From Oligoflexus sp. (GTDB lineage: Bacteria; Bdellovibrionota_B; Oligoflexia; Oligoflexales; Oligoflexaceae), in contig JASLCY010000195.1 of assembly GCA_030151925.1 (NCBI GenBank), forward strand, positions 1 to 7,480: DNA of 7,480 nt, written 5' to 3'. The position numbers were made by a program, and so were the translations under genes. Every line of letters begins with the position of its first letter. Within the stretch, counting starts at the first letter, position 1. Below, in pieces: positions 1 to 6,923 of the stretch. The notes beneath the pieces were generated by a model. The model did not search any database. It was not told the origin of the DNA and was given only the letters and a program-made list of their open reading frames with translations.

Positions 1-2
1 TC

Positions 3-2018
3 GTATCGGACCGCATCGATCCGGAAGCCATAGCCGAATCCGTCAGCGCCTCGGGTTACAAGGCTGAAGTTTATCAAGGGCAACGCGCGCCCGCTGACGA
101 TCTGCGGCGCGATCGCCGGCTGGTCCTCCTCGGCCTCGGCCTTTGCCTGCCCCTGCTCCTGCCGATGCTCCTCGGTCGTCACGATCTGTGGCCGCCGTGG
201 CTGGAATTCCTGCTCGCCCTCCCCGTGCAGGCCTTGCTCGGCGCGCGTTTCTACCGCCACGCGTGGGGCGCCCTCCGGCAGCGCAGCGGTAACATGGACC
301 TCCTGATCGCGATCGGCACCAGCGCCGCGTTTTTCCTGAGCTTCTATCACTTCATCCTCTCGCCTTGGCATCATAACGCGGAACTTCCGCTCTACTTCGA
401 GAGCGCGGCGGTGATCATCACCCTGGTGCGCCTCGGCAAATACTGGGAGAAAAAAGCGAAGGTCCAGACCACCGCCGCGATCCGCGCGCTGGAAGGCCTC
501 AGGCCGGAGCGCGCGAGGGTGCGCCGGCAGGAGCAGGAGATGAGCGTTGCGGTCCAGGATCTGAAGGTCGGCGACACCCTGCTGGTCTTTCCCGGCGAAC
601 GCCTCGCCGCGGACGGCCGCATCCTCAGCGGCCTGAGCCACGTGGATGAGAGCATGCTCACCGGCGAGAGCCTGCCGGTCGTGAAGAAACCCGGCGATCA
701 CGTCACCGGCGGAACCCTGAACGGCGACGGTTTCCTCGAGGTCGCCGTCGCGGCGCTCGGCGCGGAATCGGTGCTCGCGCGCATGATCCGGCTGATCGAG
801 AACGCGCAGGTGCAGAAGCCGGCGGTGCAGAAGCTGGTCGATACCATCAGCGCCTGGTTCGTGCCGATCATCGCGCTGATAGCGCTCATAACCTTTATCG
901 CCGCGATGGTCGCCGGAGCGCACTGGGATCAAGCCCTGATCCGCGCGGTGGCGGTGCTCGTGATCGCGTGTCCCTGCGCCCTGGGCCTCGCCACGCCGAC
1001 CGCGATCCTGGTCGGTACGGGCGTCGCGGCCAAGGCCGGGATCCTGATACGCGACGCCGCGGCGATCGAAGTCGCGGAGCGGATCAGCTGCATCGTCTTC
1101 GATAAAACCGGAACGCTGACCCAGGGCGTGCCGACGCTGACGGCGATCGAAACGTGGGAACGCGAGGAAGGCGAAGTCCTCGATCTCACCCTCGCGATCC
1201 AAAAGGGCAACGACCATCCGCTCGCCAAGGCTTTGGCTGCGAAATACGGTTCGCGCCCTTGCCGGCAGGCCGAGGCGATCACGGTTCTCCCGGGCCGCGG
1301 CGTCAGCGGGATCATCGAAGGGCGGACGATCCTGATCGGCAACCGGACCTTGATGGAAGAGCACGGGATCAATATCGACCGCGCCGAAACCCTGATCGCC
1401 CGCCTCGGCGAGAAGGGCCATACGCTGTCCATCGTCGCGGATAACGGCGTCGCCATCGCGATCCTGGTCTTCAGCGATACGGTGAAGGAGCAGGCGAAGG
1501 CCGCGATCTCCCGCTTGAAGCACGCGGGCTACGAGATGGAGATGCTCACCGGCGACAACCCTTACAGCGCGGAGAAGGTTCGCCGCGAGGTCGGCCTCGA
1601 CTATGCGCGCGCGGAGCTGGGCCCAGCGCAGAAACTCAACGTCGTGCGCGAGCTGCGCCTGCGTTATCCGGGTGTGGCGATGGTCGGCGACGGCATCAAC
1701 GACGGGCCAGCCCTGGCCGCCGCGGATCTGAGCATCGCCATGGGCTCCGGCGCGGACGTGGCGATGCAGACCGCCAGCATCACTCTGCTGCGCGATGATC
1801 TGCGTTTGGTCCCGGAGGCCTTGGCGATCTGCCACGCGATCACGGCGAAGATCAAACAGAACCTGTTCTGGGCTTTCTTCTACAACCTGATCGGCGTTCC
1901 GCTCGCGGCCTTCGGTTATCTGAATCCCGTGATCGCCAGCGCGGCGATGGCCCTGAGCAGCTTGAGCGTGCTCGGCAATACGTTGTTATTGAAAACCTGG
2001 AAGTCCCAGATTTCTTAA
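3..2018 (+). CDS. copA: Cu(I)-exporting P1B-type ATPase CopA (5' end outside window)
   Basis: Uses ATP to pump Cu(I) out of the cytoplasm across the inner membrane. The frame is open from the first codon of the window, so the ATG at 165 is internal; residues here count from base 3. The first 20 or so residues resemble the end of an N-terminal HMA metal-binding domain (…SASGYKAEV). Then come two membrane helices, the actuator domain with TGES (220-223), the transport-site CPC (323-325) in a [10 protein letters not shown] context, the phosphorylation motif DKTGT (367-371), the HP dipeptide (405-406) and the hinge GDGIND (562-567). The last helices carry YN (627-628) and MxxSS (649-653); with CPC these are the known Cu(I) (P1B-1) signature, against Zn/Cd or Co. 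About 671 residues are visible, so probably fewer than 100 are missing. Substrate is assigned from motifs only. No copper regulator is in view. Confidence 0.95.
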   Translation, partial: VSDRIDPEAIAESVSASGYKAEVYQGQRAPADDLRRDRRLVLLGLGLCLPLLLPMLLGRHDLWPPWLEFLLALPVQALLGARFYRHAWGALRQRSGNMDLLIAIGTSAAFFLSFYHFILSPWHHNAELPLYFESAAVIITLVRLGKYWEKKAKVQTTAAIRALEGLRPERARVRRQEQEMSVAVQDLKVGDTLLVFPGERLAADGRILSGLSHVDESMLTGESLPVVKKPGDHVTGGTLNGDGFLEVAVAALGAESVLARMIRLIENAQVQKPAVQKLVDTISAWFVPIIALIALITFIAAMVAGAHWDQALIRAVAVLVIACPCALGLATPTAILVGTGVAAKAGILIRDAAAIEVAERISCIVFDKTGTLTQGVPTLTAIETWEREEGEVLDLTLAIQKGNDHPLAKALAAKYGSRPCRQAEAITVLPGRGVSGIIEGRTILIGNRTLMEEHGINIDRAETLIARLGEKGHTLSIVADNGVAIAILVFSDTVKEQAKAAISRLKHAGYEMEMLTGDNPYSAEKVRREVGLDYARAELGPAQKLNVVRELRLRYPGVAMVGDGINDGPALAAADLSIAMGSGADVAMQTASITLLRDDLRLVPEALAICHAITAKIKQNLFWAFFYNLIGVPLAAFGYLNPVIASAAMALSSLSVLGNTLLLKTWKSQIS

Positions 2019-2043
2019 GACGAATCCGAGAGGCTCTTCTTGT

Positions 2044-2071
2044 TGCCTTGCCGTCTCTCTCCAGTTATCTT
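2044..2071 (+). promoter_or_regulatory. Weak sigma70-like promoter candidate for the DUF3078-like gene
   Basis: TTGCCT (2044-2049) and TATCTT (2066-2071) are separated by 16 bases, each matching four of six consensus positions. They lie in the roughly 100-base gap after copA and would give a leader of about 40 bases. In GC-rich DNA such matches arise by chance, so this is only a candidate. No convincing copA terminator is visible in the same gap. Confidence 0.2.
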
Positions 2072-2105
2072 TCGCTAATCGTTTTTAAAAAGTCACGGAT
2101 CCGCG

Positions 2106-2111
2106 AGGGAG
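2106..2111 (+). promoter_or_regulatory. Ribosome binding site fixing the start at 2117
   Basis: AGGGAG sits 5 bases before the ATG at 2117. The only longer start in this frame is a TTG at 2048, which has no such site and would put about 23 charged and polar residues before an otherwise standard signal peptide. The ATG at 2117 is therefore preferred. Confidence 0.7.
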
Positions 2112-2116
2112 ACATC

Positions 2117-3187
2117 ATGAAACATCGCAGTATTTCAGCTATTTTCTTGGCTAGCGCGCTCTGGCCGCTCAGCCTGTCGGCGCAGACAGACGCCGTCGTG
2201 CCCAGCAGCGAGAAGTTTATTCCCGATTCGCTGGCACAGTCCGACCGAGTGAAGGTCAATGGCTGGGATAAATTTCTGAAGCTCGGCCTCACCGGAAACG
2301 TGAGCAGCAATCAAAACGTGGCGGGTAAAACAGACGGGCAGGCCTCAACATACGGTGGTAAAATCGAGGGCGCTCTGGATCTCAAAGAGCTGAAGCAGGA
2401 ATGGCTCAACTCCTTCAACCTTCTCCTGTCCTATACCAAGACCCCGCAAATCCCTCGCATGGTCAAAGGCGATGACACTCTCACGATCGAATCGCTCTAT
2501 AAATACTACCTCCTCAACTCGAGCGGTGTGTTCGCGCGCGCGAACTTCGATTCCGCGGTGGCCCGCGGTTACGATGAGCGTGAGGGGGTGACGACCTACG
2601 CCATCCACAAACTCAACGGCGACGTGGAGACCGTGACGGCTGATCGCCTGCGCCTGACGCAGGGCCTGCGCCCGGCTCGCATCGGCGAAAGCATCGGTGC
2701 CTTCACCAATATCTTCGATCGCAGTTATCTGACGATGGACCTTAAGGCCGGTGTGGGTCTCAGGCAGCTGATCGACGCGCATCAGCGCATCGTCAACGAC
2801 AATGCCGCGACGCCCGAGATCGACGTGAACGAGCTGCGCAACGTGAACAAGGCCGGTTATGAAGTCGGTACGGACGTCGGCGGGGACTCGGAGGACAAGA
2901 AGTTCTCTTACAAGGTCTCGTTCAACGCCCTCTTTCCCTTCTACGAATCCCAGGATGATATGGGCGCCGGCCACAGCAACTTCGACAAACGCGTCCTGGA
3001 TCTGACGGGCAAGCTCTCGGCCCATCTCACCGATTGGATCTCCCTGGATTACAACTACAAGATGGTCCGCGACCCTTCGGTGAGCACCAAGGCCCAGATC
3101 GCGCAGACCTATCTGCTGAACCTGAACCACGTCTTCGCGGAGAGGAAGGCTGCGCCGACGCCTCCTCCGGCTCCCGCGGCCTCCTGA
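2117..3187 (+). CDS. Secreted DUF3078-like protein, possible outer-membrane beta-barrel
   Basis: A 356-residue exported protein of unknown function. Residues 1-22 form a Sec signal peptide (basic start, hydrophobic core, probable cleavage after SLSA before QTDA). The body begins with a WDKFLKLGLTGNVSSNQN-type segment, continues with alternating hydrophobic and polar stretches, and has a GDDTLTIESLYKYYL segment. This pattern recalls the DUF3078 family, best known from Bacteroidota, where it is predicted to form an outer-membrane barrel; the match is from recognition, not a search. The protein ends in a low-complexity Ala/Pro tail (about 345-356) rather than the terminal aromatic residue typical of BAM-assembled porins, which weakens the barrel idea. 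It follows copA on the same strand with a gap of about 100 bases, so co-transcription is possible but nothing indicates a copper role. Its stop lies 4 bases from the convergent mgtC-like stop. Confidence 0.75.
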   Translation: MKHRSISAIFLASALWPLSLSAQTDAVVPSSEKFIPDSLAQSDRVKVNGWDKFLKLGLTGNVSSNQNVAGKTDGQASTYGGKIEGALDLKELKQEWLNSFNLLLSYTKTPQIPRMVKGDDTLTIESLYKYYLLNSSGVFARANFDSAVARGYDEREGVTTYAIHKLNGDVETVTADRLRLTQGLRPARIGESIGAFTNIFDRSYLTMDLKAGVGLRQLIDAHQRIVNDNAATPEIDVNELRNVNKAGYEVGTDVGGDSEDKKFSYKVSFNALFPFYESQDDMGAGHSNFDKRVLDLTGKLSAHLTDWISLDYNYKMVRDPSVSTKAQIAQTYLLNLNHVFAERKAAPTPPPAPAAS

Positions 3188-3191
3188 GCCC

Positions 3192-3875
3192 TCAATCGGT
3201 AGCCTTGACTTTCACCTGCTTAACGCCCGGTTGGGCTTCGATCGTCGCGATCAGCTGCGTGACGCCGACCTCGACCGGGATGTTAGCGGTGAACTTGACC
3301 TCGATCGTATGAGATTTCAACGTTCGGTCGTAGTTCAGGTTCGAGACCTTCACCCCCAGTCCCCGGATCAGATCCATCATCGTGATCATCGCGTTCTGCT
3401 CATCGTTGATGACGAGCGCGACCTTGCGGTGCAGCGTCTTCTCCTTCTTCTCCTCGAATTTCCGCAGCAGCGAGAGGGTCGCGACCCCGATCGCCGCGAC
3501 GAAGGCGGATTCGCTGTACATAGCCGAACCCGATAAGAGTCCCACCGCGGTCGCCAGCCAGAGGCTCGCGGCGGTCGTCAGCCCCTGGACCGTGGCGCCC
3601 GATTTGAGGATCACGCCCCCCGCGAGGAAGCCGATGCCGGAGACCACGGACGCCGCGATGCGCGAGCCGTCCACCTCGATGAGCATCTTCGGGCCGAAAT
3701 CCTGGAAGTAAGCGAAATAGATCGAGACCACCATGTAGGAAGCCGACGCGACGGAAACCAGGATGTGAGTCCTCAGAACAACGTGACGACTGTGACGGTT
3801 CCTTTCGAGGCCGATAAGGCTGCCGAGCAATCCGCCTACTGCGATGCGCGTGAGGAGGTCGAGATGAGAGGGCAT
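3192..3875 (-). CDS. MgtC/SapB family inner-membrane protein
   Basis: A 227-residue membrane protein of the MgtC/SapB family; members influence growth at low Mg2+, and Salmonella MgtC inhibits the F-ATP synthase. The family hallmarks are in order: GLLGSLIGLER (15-25), LRTH (34-37), DGSRIAASVVSGIGFLAGGVI (69-89) and GLTTAASLW (98-106), spread over about four or five helices up to about residue 140. The soluble C-terminal part (about 148-227) reads as an ACT-like alternating strand/helix domain, as in full-length MgtC. The start at 3875 has AAGGA 6 bases upstream. A longer version from a TTG at 3920 adds 15 residues without a ribosome site and is unlikely. It is divergent from the chitinase gene. 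Many MgtC/SapB homologues are not virulence factors and their role is unsettled, so no symbol is given. Confidence 0.92.
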   Translation of the reverse strand: MPSHLDLLTRIAVGGLLGSLIGLERNRHSRHVVLRTHILVSVASASYMVVSIYFAYFQDFGPKMLIEVDGSRIAASVVSGIGFLAGGVILKSGATVQGLTTAASLWLATAVGLLSGSAMYSESAFVAAIGVATLSLLRKFEEKKEKTLHRKVALVINDEQNAMITMMDLIRGLGVKVSNLNYDRTLKSHTIEVKFTANIPVEVGVTQLIATIEAQPGVKQVKVKATD

Positions 3876-3881
3876 GAACGT

Positions 3882-3886
3882 TCCTT
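3882..3886 (-). promoter_or_regulatory. Ribosome binding site of the mgtC-like gene
   Basis: On the minus strand AAGGA lies 6 bases before the ATG at 3875. It decides between this start and the TTG 45 bases further upstream, which has nothing comparable. Confidence 0.65.
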
Positions 3887-3963
3887 CGAAGATCGATGAG
3901 GGAAGAAGCTTTGTGTACAATAGAAATATACCCCTCCGACGATGATATGGCTTCTAAAAAACG

Positions 3964-3992
3964 TTAAACTTTTCGCCGGTTTTGCCGATAAA
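3964..3992 (+). promoter_or_regulatory. Candidate promoter of the chitinase gene
   Basis: TTAAAC (3964-3969) and GATAAA (3987-3992) are spaced by exactly 17 bases in the AT-richer intergenic region between the two divergent genes. The -35 box is poor and the -10 box moderate. Transcription would start near 4000, leaving a leader of about 25 bases to the ATG at 4024. No convincing minus-strand promoter for the mgtC-like gene could be picked out, although a TATATT hexamer (3925-3930, minus) is present without a -35 partner. Confidence 0.3.
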
Positions 3993-4013
3993 CAACCGTG
4001 TAGCTCTGCGATT

Positions 4014-4017
4014 GGAG
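4014..4017 (+). promoter_or_regulatory. Ribosome binding site of the chitinase gene
   Basis: GGAG lies 6 bases upstream of the ATG at 4024, directly before a good export signal. The longer possible start (TTG at 3982) would add 14 residues in front of the signal and has no Shine-Dalgarno-like sequence. Confidence 0.65.
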
Positions 4018-4023
4018 TCCAAA

Positions 4024-5346
4024 ATGCACCGTAACATCAAAGCCTTGGCGCTCGGCCTCACGTTGCTTTTGCCCATGAGCTGCAGTCAGCACCCCGAGAT
4101 GCCGGCTCGTCAATCCAAGGCTCAGGACGGTTCCGCCGCGTCCTCCGGCACGACGGATGCTTCGGGGGACAGCACGGCCAACGCGGGCGCGACGACCAAC
4201 AGCGGAACGACCGCCGGCTCGGCTTCCACCGATGCCGGCACCAGCGGCACCACCACGACCGCCGGGACGACGACCGGTTCGGGCACGACGACCAACACCG
4301 GCAACAACGCGAACCAGCCGCTCGGCAAACGCCTCCTGATCGGTTACTGGCATAACTTCGAAAACGGTTCAGGCTTCGTGAAGCTCAGCGACGTCTCGCA
4401 CCCGACCGACAACAAAAAACCCAAGTGGGACATCATCGACGTCTCCTTCGCCGAACCGAAGGATACCAGCGAAACGATGCAGTTCGTTCCCTACGGCTAC
4501 AAGACGCCGGACGAATTCAAAGCGGATATGAAGAAGGTGCAGGGCTGGGGCCAGAAGGTCCTTATCTCGATCGGCGGTGAAAAGGGCGTCGTCGTCCTCG
4601 ACAGCGATGCCAAGACCCAGAACTTCATCAGCTCGATGGAAGCGATCATCAGCGAATACGGCTTCGACGGTTTCGATATCGACTTCGAGGGCCACTCGCT
4701 CTATCTCGATCAAGGCGACCTCGATATCGATAATCCGACCACGCCCGTCATCGCCAACCTCATCAAGGCGATCACGGCGCTCAAGACGAAGTTCGGAGCG
4801 AACTTCCTCATCACGATGGCGCCCGAGACCTTCTTCGTGCAGATCGGCTTCAATAACTACGGCGCGCTCGGCGGCGGCGACAACCGCGCGGGCGCCTATC
4901 TTCCGGTCATCCAGAAGCTCAACAAACTCGGCTACCTCACCCTGCTCCACACGCAGAACTACAACTCGGGGCCCGTCATGGGCCTCGACGGAACCTATCG
5001 CAACATGGGAACCGCGGACTTCCACGCGGTGATGACGGAAATGATCATCAACGGTTTCCAGATCGCCCATCAAACGAGCCCGAAGCTGCACTTCGATGGC
5101 CTGAAGCCCGAGCAGATCGCCATCGGCCTGCCGGCGACGTCCAGCGCGGGCAACGGTTTTACGCCCAACGCGGAAGTGCAGAAGGCCTTCCTCTGCATCG
5201 AGAAAGGCCAGGGCTGCACGACGCCTCTGCAAAAAGCGGGCGGTTATCCGGGGCTACGCGGGATCATGACCTGGTCGATCAACTGGGATAGGTTCACCAA
5301 CTCCGAATTCTCGAACGCGCATCGCGCCTTCCTCGATTCCCTGTGA
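4024..5346 (+). CDS. Secreted glycoside hydrolase family 18 chitinase, probable lipoprotein
   Basis: Predicted to hydrolyse beta-1,4 bonds in chitin by the substrate-assisted mechanism of GH18. The 440-residue product starts with a signal peptide ending in LLPMSC. A Cys after Ser suggests lipidation at about residue 20, but the Pro/Met at -3/-2 make the lipobox atypical. Residues 37-98 are a low-complexity Thr/Gly/Ser/Ala linker. The catalytic domain (about 102-440) begins with LLIGYWHNFENG and shows the SxGG motif (S182, GG 184-185), the DxDxE motif within DGFDIDFE (D218, D220, catalytic acid E222), QNYN in the substrate-binding region, and a terminal GIMTWSINWDR. These are features of bacterial ChiD/ChiC-type GH18 enzymes. 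No chitin-binding or fibronectin III module is present. A cell-tethered chitinase fits use of fungal or arthropod debris; substrate is inferred. It converges with the cls locus. Confidence 0.93.
   Translation: MHRNIKALALGLTLLLPMSCSQHPEMPARQSKAQDGSAASSGTTDASGDSTANAGATTNSGTTAGSASTDAGTSGTTTTAGTTTGSGTTTNTGNNANQPLGKRLLIGYWHNFENGSGFVKLSDVSHPTDNKKPKWDIIDVSFAEPKDTSETMQFVPYGYKTPDEFKADMKKVQGWGQKVLISIGGEKGVVVLDSDAKTQNFISSMEAIISEYGFDGFDIDFEGHSLYLDQGDLDIDNPTTPVIANLIKAITALKTKFGANFLITMAPETFFVQIGFNNYGALGGGDNRAGAYLPVIQKLNKLGYLTLLHTQNYNSGPVMGLDGTYRNMGTADFHAVMTEMIINGFQIAHQTSPKLHFDGLKPEQIAIGLPATSSAGNGFTPNAEVQKAFLCIEKGQGCTTPLQKAGGYPGLRGIMTWSINWDRFTNSEFSNAHRAFLDSL
4132..4317 (+). repeat. Low-complexity Thr/Gly/Ser/Ala linker coding segment
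   Basis: Sixty-two codons of the chitinase gene (residues 37-98) encode almost only Thr, Gly, Ser, Ala and Asn, with three Asp and no Lys or Arg. At DNA level it is a degenerate ACG/ACC-GGC triplet mixture rather than an exact tandem repeat. It probably acts as a flexible, possibly O-glycosylated spacer that holds the catalytic domain away from the membrane anchor. Such tracts readily expand and contract, so length may vary between strains. Confidence 0.75.
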
Positions 5347-5349
5347 GAC

Positions 5350-5362
5350 GGCAGGCTCTGCC
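5350..5362. terminator. Short hairpin between convergent chitinase and cls stops
   Basis: GGCAG and CTGCC form a perfect 5-bp stem around a GCT loop. It occupies nearly the whole 16-base gap between the two convergent stop codons, so it could act for both strands. There is no U-tract on either side and the stem is short, so intrinsic termination is uncertain. Confidence 0.3.
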
Positions 5363-6226
5363 TCAGAGATAAGGCGAGCCGAGGCGGGCGAAGCTGTCCC
5401 GCACCTGCTGCCAGAAGGGGCGCCTCTCCACCTGCTCGAGCGTGAGCCGCCTGGCTCGCGCGATCTTCTCGTCTATGATCTGATCGATCTTAAAAGCAAA
5501 GAGCTGATCGTGGGCCTCGATGTTGTGCTCGAAGTTGAGGCGCAGCGAACGCGTATCCCAGTTGCTCGAGCCGAACAGGGTCCAGAGGCCGTCGACCGTC
5601 ATGAGCTTCGAATGGTCGAAGGGCGGCTCCGTGAGCCAGACCCGGCAGCCGAACGCGAGCAGCTCCTTGACCTGCGACCAGGCCGCCCACTCCACGAAAC
5701 GCAGGTTGCCCTTTAGGGGCAGGACGACGTCCACTTCGATGCCGCGGGTCGCGGCCACGCTCAGGGCGCTGAGCAAGGTCATATCCGGCACGAAATAAGG
5801 CGTGACGACCCGTATCCTCCTCTTCGCCGCGGAGATCGCCGCGTGCAGAGTCACGGCGAGCGCGCTCACCGTCTCATCCGGACCGTCGGCGATGCCGCGG
5901 GCGAAGATGGGGCCGTGGGCCATCAGAGGGCCTATCCAGCGGCGGCCGTGCAGGACTTCGCCGGTGGCGAAATGCCAATCGTCCGCGAACACGTCGTGCA
6001 GCTGCTGCACGACCGGCCCCTGCAAACGGAAATGCACGTCGACCGTCGGTTCCTTGCTGGGCTCGCTCACGATATGGTTCACGCGGATGTTCATGCCGCC
6101 GGTGAAGCCGATGTGCCCGTCGATCACCATCAGCTTCCGATGCGTCCTGAGGTTCAGAATCTTGATATTCCGGATCGGGATGAAGAGGGCGGTCGGCACG
6201 CCCTGCGCCTGCAGGAGCTTATGCAC
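5363..6226 (-). CDS. Cardiolipin synthase, C-terminal fragment with both HKD motifs
   Basis: The downstream part of a split cardiolipin synthase (phospholipase D superfamily), an enzyme that makes cardiolipin at the inner membrane. This 287-residue frame opens at a GTG with no Shine-Dalgarno sequence, 8 bases inside the end of the upstream fragment. It starts HKLLQAQGVP, inside the first PLD domain, and contains HKD motif 1 (H29, K31, D36, in HRKLMVIDGHIGFTGGMN) and HKD motif 2 (H205, K207, D212, in HSKLMTVDGLWTLFGSSNWD). Both catalytic motifs are intact, but the first strands of PLD domain 1 and the membrane anchor lie in the other frame. Translational coupling to the upstream fragment is conceivable; a non-functional fragment, or a sequencing error in an intact gene, is at least as likely. 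Confidence 0.8.
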   Translation of the reverse strand: MHKLLQAQGVPTALFIPIRNIKILNLRTHRKLMVIDGHIGFTGGMNIRVNHIVSEPSKEPTVDVHFRLQGPVVQQLHDVFADDWHFATGEVLHGRRWIGPLMAHGPIFARGIADGPDETVSALAVTLHAAISAAKRRIRVVTPYFVPDMTLLSALSVAATRGIEVDVVLPLKGNLRFVEWAAWSQVKELLAFGCRVWLTEPPFDHSKLMTVDGLWTLFGSSNWDTRSLRLNFEHNIEAHDQLFAFKIDQIIDEKIARARRLTLEQVERRPFWQQVRDSFARLGSPYL

Positions 6227-6806
6227 GTGCGGTATTCAGCACCCGCACCATCACTCCGCGCTTCATCGCGGCGACCAGCGCGTCGACGAAGGTCAGGCCG
6301 AGTTTGTCCGAATCGAAGATGTAGGTCTGCAGGCCGATCGAATGCTTCGCCTCGTGGATGGCGCGCAGCATCGCGGGATAAGCCTCCTCGCCGTTCCGCA
6401 GGATATCGATATGGTTGCCGGAGAGCAGCGGTTTGCCGGTGATGTAGCTCAGGGTCTTCGCGATCTGCAGGAGCGTCTCGCCCGCCTGGCCGTAGCGGGC
6501 CGCGGTCTCCGCGGCGTCGACCGCGAAACGATAGAAGCCGTTGGTGGTGCGGCCGCGGCTGATGCGGAGGGCCAGCGCCTTGCGCCGGACGCGATTGATG
6601 CCCAGGCAGAAATAGAAAACCGCGCCGATACCGGGCGAAAGCAGGATCAGGCCAGCCCACCCTAGCGCGGAACGAACATCTCTTTTTGTCATTATGGCGT
6701 GACATGCCGTCACTATAGAGATGATGGTCGTGATAAAGGTCAGAAGATAGGGCCAGTGCGGCTGCACCCAATCCTGAATGAAAATATAGAGCCAGCTATC
6801 AAGCAT
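6219..6806 (-). CDS. Cardiolipin synthase, N-terminal fragment (PLDc_N and start of PLD domain 1)
   Basis: The upstream part of the split cls gene, 195 residues. Two membrane helices (about 19-38 and 47-69, the second in SALGWAGLILLSPGIGAVFYFCLG) match the PLDc_N anchor of Cls proteins. A Cls-type region follows with GNHIDILRNGEEAYPAMLRAI and SIGLQTYIFDSD, then the frame runs out shortly after RGVMVRVL. There is no HKD motif, so this piece cannot be catalytic alone. The ATG at 6806 has GAGG 6 bases upstream (minus strand). It is divergent from the Haem_bd-type gene, with a 117-base spacer that must hold both promoters. Without the frameshift, the product would be an inner-membrane cardiolipin synthase. 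Confidence 0.82.
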   Translation of the reverse strand: MLDSWLYIFIQDWVQPHWPYLLTFITTIISIVTACHAIMTKRDVRSALGWAGLILLSPGIGAVFYFCLGINRVRRKALALRISRGRTTNGFYRFAVDAAETAARYGQAGETLLQIAKTLSYITGKPLLSGNHIDILRNGEEAYPAMLRAIHEAKHSIGLQTYIFDSDKLGLTFVDALVAAMKRGVMVRVLNTARA

Positions 6807-6912
6807 CCTTCGCCTCTACGGGAGCGGGAAAAAGAGCCGCAATACAGAGCTTTTGCAGAGACTGTCCGCCCTTTGCATGGTAGCTTAAGCGGCCCTTGAG
6901 GAAAAGCTCGCT

Positions 6913-6918
6913 AAGGAG
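6913..6918 (+). promoter_or_regulatory. Strong ribosome binding site of the Haem_bd-type gene
   Basis: AAGGAG lies 5 bases before the ATG at 6924, the best Shine-Dalgarno sequence in the window. It supports this start, which leads directly into the signal peptide. The remaining 6807-6912 spacer shows no promoter I would defend on either strand. Confidence 0.7.
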
Positions 6919-6923
6919 ATTTT

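Larger units (their letters stand above)
5363..6806 (-). pseudogene. cls: Frameshifted cardiolipin synthase gene (whole locus)
   Basis: Read together, the two overlapping minus-strand frames give one protein of about 480 residues, the usual Cls length, in the right domain order: two membrane helices, PLD domain 1, PLD domain 2. The frame changes at about 6219-6250, where the family normally has a VRVL-x-DGVG-x-x-Y segment; here the first frame reads VMVRVLNTARA and stops. About ten residues expected between VRVL and HKLL are missing, so the defect looks like a small out-of-frame deletion rather than a single-base slip. The rest of the gene is undamaged, so inactivation is recent or the break is an assembly artefact. 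Confidence 0.75.

Noticed and set aside
109..116. GCGATCGC palindrome resembling the cyanobacterial HIP1 element
   Set aside because: I noticed only this one full copy and the gene content is not cyanobacterial; GATC-rich codons (ATC, GAT, GCG) explain it.
929..1456. A 175-codon minus-strand open frame inside copA
   Set aside because: Overlaps the CPC, DKTGT and HP motifs of the ATPase and has only shadow-frame composition.
2031..2040. AGAG/CTCT palindrome after copA as a terminator
   Set aside because: The stem would be only about four base pairs with no loop and no proper T-run in the right place.
2345..3130. A 261-codon minus-strand open frame opposite the DUF3078-like gene
   Set aside because: Shadow of the plus-strand gene, which has a signal peptide and ribosome site; the antisense frame has neither.
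4369..5232. A 287-codon minus-strand open frame opposite the chitinase
   Set aside because: It lies entirely antisense to a confident GH18 domain, is Arg/Val/Glu-rich in the way GC-rich shadow frames are, and shows no recognisable domain.
6219..6250. Programmed ribosomal frameshift joining the two cls halves
   Set aside because: No slippery heptamer or downstream stem is visible, and about ten family residues are missing, which a frameshift alone cannot supply.
5802..6665. A 287-codon plus-strand open frame across the cls locus
   Set aside because: Antisense to conserved PLD sequence in both cls fragments, with no recognisable domain; it spans the frameshift only because it is a shadow frame.
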